Positions 5,669 through 8,330 of a stretch of DNA of 8,330 nucleotides are shown piece by piece. Location of the stretch: assembly GCA_902796115.1 (NCBI GenBank), contig CADBNX010000032.1, positions 1 through 8,330 of the forward strand, read 5' to 3'. Source of the DNA: an uncultured Eubacteriales bacterium. Lineage in GTDB: Bacteria; Bacillota; Clostridia; Christensenellales; Aristaeellaceae. The notes beneath the pieces are model-generated. The model was not told the origin of the DNA and did no database searches. It saw nothing but the letters and a program-made list of their open reading frames with translations. Each line of letters starts with the position of its first letter. Positions within the stretch are counted from its first letter, which is position 1. The position numbers and the translations under genes are program-made.

Positions 5669-7477
5669 ATGCCGTATACAGCCGATAACCGATTTGCCGA
5701 CGAAGCGCACCTGAACGTATACAGACAGGGACTTCAGATGGCCGAACTCAAATGGACGCCCAAAGCGGACGTCATCGACGGCTTCGGTCCGAGGAAAGCG
5801 GGCGTGGAAATCACCGGTGTGCCCTACTCATCCGTGAAGGAGTATATGCGGTTTGTCGGAATCGATGTGTCCATCCACACGTTTATGACGGCAGTCCACG
5901 ATATCCACTCCCTTTTCTATACCGAAAACTGCAGCGAAGCAAACAGCAAAAGCGCTTACGGTATTACCTATCACGGCGTCAACTGCAGCTGCTATTTCGG
6001 CTCCGTGTGCAGCGGCTTTACGGCCACATGCCTCGGAACGAATGTGCGGTTCGATTCCTGGCAGTACCGCACCTGCCGTGACAGTTTCTTCGAGCTGGAA
6101 AACCAGGATGTGCGGAATCTCGAACCAGGCGACGTGCTTTCCGAGAAAGGGCATGTGGCGATCATCACCGAGATCGCAAGGAATGATGACGGCAGCATCA
6201 GAACCGTCACGCTGTCCGAGCACACGGCCCCGATCCGCCGCACCGTCATGAGCGTGAAAGAGATCGCGGACCGCACCAAAGCACCCGGCGGGGTATGGTG
6301 CAGATACCGGAAAATACACGGCAATACGCATTACAGACCGTCTCCGTTTGTCCTGCTCGGCGATGAAAACCTGTACAGCGAAGGCGATTTTGCGTATTTC
6401 GACGGAGTGGAAGAGAGAACCTTCTGGCGCTGCAAAACCGGAAACCGGGACAGCAGCTTCAGCGCGGACAAATGGGAGGAAGTGCCGCGCTGGACTTCGG
6501 GCACGTCATATCAGCGCGTACCGATCCAATATGTATCCCTCGGCGAGAACCTCTACCGGTGCGTCGCGCCGCACACGTCCGGGGATTCGTTTGATCCTGC
6601 GAAATGGGAGCGTGTCAAAGGCGTGTTCGAATGGGCAGCGTACCCATACATATACAATGACGATATCGTCACGTTTGCCGGGGACAGGGCGGTCTTCTCG
6701 GCCGGCTCGCTCATCCGCATCGATTACCGGAAAGGCAATTTCTCGGAAATGCAGCTTTACAGAGACGGAGAGGCGATCCGGACGATCCCGCTGCCGCAGT
6801 CCGGGTATCAGATCGACGTTTCAGACTGCTGTGCCGCGCCCGGAATGTACAAAGCGCGGCTGACGGACGGGAATACGTACAGCCGCTTCACCTATTTTGA
6901 GATCATTGACACGAATGTCCGCGCCGCCTATGAGCACGGTAAAGCGGCCATCCGTTTCTCATCCGCCAACGGCAGGCCGCTTGCGTGGATGATCGTGCGG
7001 GAAAGCGGCTTCCCCGTCTGCCAGGTCGGGCTTACGGATGAGGAATCGGCGGCAGGGAAAATAACAGTCGATCCCGGCGCGATGCGATACGCGGATCAGC
7101 ACGTCCGCCTGAAGGAATGGCCATCCGGCACAGCGATTTACGCCAGGATCGTGTTTGCCGGTGAATACGGGAACGTACCCAATCCCATGATCAGACTGGG
7201 AGAAATGGACACCCAGATCACAGGGGACCTGGTGTATCCGGACCGGCCCGCTGATCTGGGCATCCTGTCGTCCCATCGGAATATCATTCTGGCAAACAGG
7301 CTGAACGGGCACACGTATTCATTCCGCTTTACAGCCGAAGCTGGCTCCTCAGCAGCGGTTTATCCCGTAATCGGAGAAATCAGGTGGGCGTCGGCCCTTC
7401 CGGAAAAGCTCCGGGAAGGAACGACTTATCTTGTTACGGTCACAGCCGGCATCGGGAGCGTACTGTCCGTCCCATAA
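5669..7477 (+). CDS. NlpC/P60-like cysteine peptidase with two CBM5/12-type carbohydrate-binding modules
   Basis: A protein of about 602 residues; the numbers below count from the earlier ATG at 5663, so subtract 2. The N-terminal domain (about 40-220) resembles NlpC/P60-type peptidases, which usually cut peptidoglycan stem peptides. It has GVPYSS (52-57), a nucleophile motif VCSGF with Cys116, and LEPGDVLSEKGHVAII with His164. Glu186 or His187 could be the third residue. Two tandem carbohydrate-binding repeats follow. Repeat 1 (about 234-275) ends in FSADKWEEV. Repeat 2 (about 277-319) has WTSGTSY, LYRCVAPHTSG and FDPAKW, typical of chitin-binding CBM5/12 modules. Residues about 335-604 are beta-rich, perhaps Ig-like, and not recognised. 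No signal peptide or membrane segment is visible, which is odd for a wall-acting enzyme. The gene has its own promoter at 5516. The domain is diverged and Cys-rich, so activity and substrate are inference. Confidence 0.82.
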   Translation: MPYTADNRFADEAHLNVYRQGLQMAELKWTPKADVIDGFGPRKAGVEITGVPYSSVKEYMRFVGIDVSIHTFMTAVHDIHSLFYTENCSEANSKSAYGITYHGVNCSCYFGSVCSGFTATCLGTNVRFDSWQYRTCRDSFFELENQDVRNLEPGDVLSEKGHVAIITEIARNDDGSIRTVTLSEHTAPIRRTVMSVKEIADRTKAPGGVWCRYRKIHGNTHYRPSPFVLLGDENLYSEGDFAYFDGVEERTFWRCKTGNRDSSFSADKWEEVPRWTSGTSYQRVPIQYVSLGENLYRCVAPHTSGDSFDPAKWERVKGVFEWAAYPYIYNDDIVTFAGDRAVFSAGSLIRIDYRKGNFSEMQLYRDGEAIRTIPLPQSGYQIDVSDCCAAPGMYKARLTDGNTYSRFTYFEIIDTNVRAAYEHGKAAIRFSSANGRPLAWMIVRESGFPVCQVGLTDEESAAGKITVDPGAMRYADQHVRLKEWPSGTAIYARIVFAGEYGNVPNPMIRLGEMDTQITGDLVYPDRPADLGILSSHRNIILANRLNGHTYSFRFTAEAGSSAAVYPVIGEIRWASALPEKLREGTTYLVTVTAGIGSVLSVP

Positions 7478-7505
7478 AAGGAGCGGCCCGCGCGCTTCCC
7501 GCTCC
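7476..7505 (-). terminator. Possible minus-strand terminator for the PAP2 gene
   Basis: Read on the minus strand, GGAGCGG (7505-7499) pairs with CCGCTCC (7486-7480), followed by TTTTAT. The loop is 12 bases, longer than usual. The hairpin lies about 165 bases beyond the PAP2 stop codon and overlaps the stop codon of the convergent peptidase gene. Confidence 0.4.
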
Positions 7506-7624
7506 GCGCACCTTCGCGGCACGCGTTCCCTCTTCCCTCCATACGCCGCACGGCGCACTGCGCAAAACGACTGCCGTCCGAAGCGCTCCCCGGACAGCGT
7601 GGTGAAAGGACAGATGCCGATCCG

Positions 7625-7645
7625 ACGCGCGCGGGCGCGTTTTGT
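7625..7645 (+). terminator. Possible terminator downstream of the peptidase gene
   Basis: ACGCGC (7625-7630) pairs with GCGCGT (7635-7640) across a GCGG loop and is followed by TTTGTC on the plus strand. It lies about 150 bases after the peptidase stop codon and just before the end of the convergent PAP2 gene. The stem is short and the T-run modest, so the call is tentative. Confidence 0.42.
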
Positions 7646-7670
7646 CATGCCTGTGCCGGCTGAACCCCCG

Positions 7671-8330
7671 TCAGCTGCGCGGCTTTCGGGCCATCCGTTC
7701 GGCATACAGACGTCCGACATGCGCGAACATCCTTCCCCAGCGGAAATGCACGCAAACGAAATATGCCGCCATCGCAAGCGCCGTGCCGGTAACGACATCC
7801 AAAAAATAGTGCTGCTTGACGAATACGGTGGAAGCATAGATCAAAACCGTGGTCACAGCGGAATAGACCCTGAACCATACGGGGATCTCTTTTCGTCCGG
7901 CGACACCCAGATAACAAAGCGTGCTGTTGATGCAGTGGAAGCTCGGCAGAAGGTTATACGCCGTCTCTGAGCCGTCCAGCGAATACCAGAACATACGCAG
8001 ACGATCAAAAAACGTCGGGTTGCCGGGGATTGAGAACAGACCTTCGGCGACCCTGTCCATATAGGTCGGGAAAAAAGCGAGGACCAGCACACCCGCCGCG
8101 CACGCAACGAGGTTCGCGGCCATATAATCGGCAAAATGCGCTTTTTCACATTTGGAGACGGCCATCGGTCCCATCGCCCAGTAAACGTATGACCAGATGT
8201 ACGGAATGATGAAGACCGATACGATCGGGATCCTGTCATCCAAAGCGATCTTCGGCAAAAACGGTGTAAAGCCGAGCCGCAGGGCAAGCCAGTGCCCGGC
8301 CAGATAAAAGGCATGCTGCATCGCCAGGTA
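7671..8330 (-). CDS. PAP2-family membrane phosphatase/transferase, Aur1-like, N-terminus cut by window edge
   Basis: An integral membrane protein of the PAP2 (type 2 phosphatidic acid phosphatase) superfamily, closest in style to the Aur1-like branch. That branch removes or transfers phosphate-linked head groups on lipid or isoprenoid substrates. Numbering from the ATG at 8321, the LDDRIPI block (27-33) precedes a membrane segment. LPSFHC (125-130) is the PSxH motif with His129, and TVFVKQHYFLD (165-175) carries the second catalytic His171 and Asp175. Membrane segments are likely at about 33-52, 65-87, 131-142, 152-167 and 175-193. The last 20 residues are basic and probably cytoplasmic. The frame stays open to the window edge (Tyr-Leu-Ala before the ATG) and no ribosome site is visible, so the true start is probably outside. 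The gene is convergent with the peptidase gene, with 193 bases between the stops. The substrate cannot be told from the sequence. Confidence 0.85.
   Translation of the reverse strand, partial: YLAMQHAFYLAGHWLALRLGFTPFLPKIALDDRIPIVSVFIIPYIWSYVYWAMGPMAVSKCEKAHFADYMAANLVACAAGVLVLAFFPTYMDRVAEGLFSIPGNPTFFDRLRMFWYSLDGSETAYNLLPSFHCINSTLCYLGVAGRKEIPVWFRVYSAVTTVLIYASTVFVKQHYFLDVVTGTALAMAAYFVCVHFRWGRMFAHVGRLYAERMARKPRS

Noticed and set aside
7478..7670. Open frames crossing the gap between the convergent peptidase and PAP2 genes
   Set aside because: They have skewed Arg/Pro/Ala-rich translations, overlap candidate terminators and the PAP2 3' end, and have no ribosome site.

Overview
The window is about 8.3 kb of GC-rich bacterial DNA with five real genes. 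Strong AGGAGG ribosome sites, a TTGACA/TATACT promoter, a GC-hairpin terminator, and a Gram-positive-type signal peptide with an A-x-A cleavage site fit a Firmicutes/Clostridia genome. A GC-rich gut or rumen Clostridia lineage is my best guess. This is inferred from sequence style; there is no rRNA or other marker to confirm it. No tRNA, rRNA, CRISPR array, insertion sequence or phage module was seen.

Left part (1-4301): two tandem plus-strand paralogues of a large, predicted cytoplasmic glycoside-hydrolase-like protein (DUF6259-like, TIM-barrel type). The first is cut at its 5' end by the window edge. They are separated by 104 bases that contain a perfect 14-bp-arm inverted repeat just upstream of the second gene's ribosome site. 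The last ~440 bases of the two genes are far more alike than the rest, with an abrupt boundary. This points to recent gene conversion.

Middle part (4302-5426): a secreted 307-residue protein. After its signal peptide comes a segment with clear cystatin hallmarks (N-terminal Gly-Gly and a QVVAG loop), followed by an acidic C-terminal region of unknown function. A strong intrinsic terminator follows the gene.

Right part (5427-8330): a textbook promoter and ~110-base leader drive a ~602-residue protein. It has an NlpC/P60-like cysteine peptidase domain, two tandem carbohydrate-binding modules of CBM5/12 type and a long beta-rich tail, but no visible signal peptide. Convergent to it, on the minus strand, is a PAP2-family (Aur1-like) membrane phosphatase or transferase that runs off the right edge.

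Taken together, the region looks like an accessory locus for handling glycans or cell-wall material. The functional links between genes are inference. The two points most worth following up are the gene-conversion tract between the paralogues, and the bacterial cystatin-like secreted protein encoded next to a cysteine peptidase.
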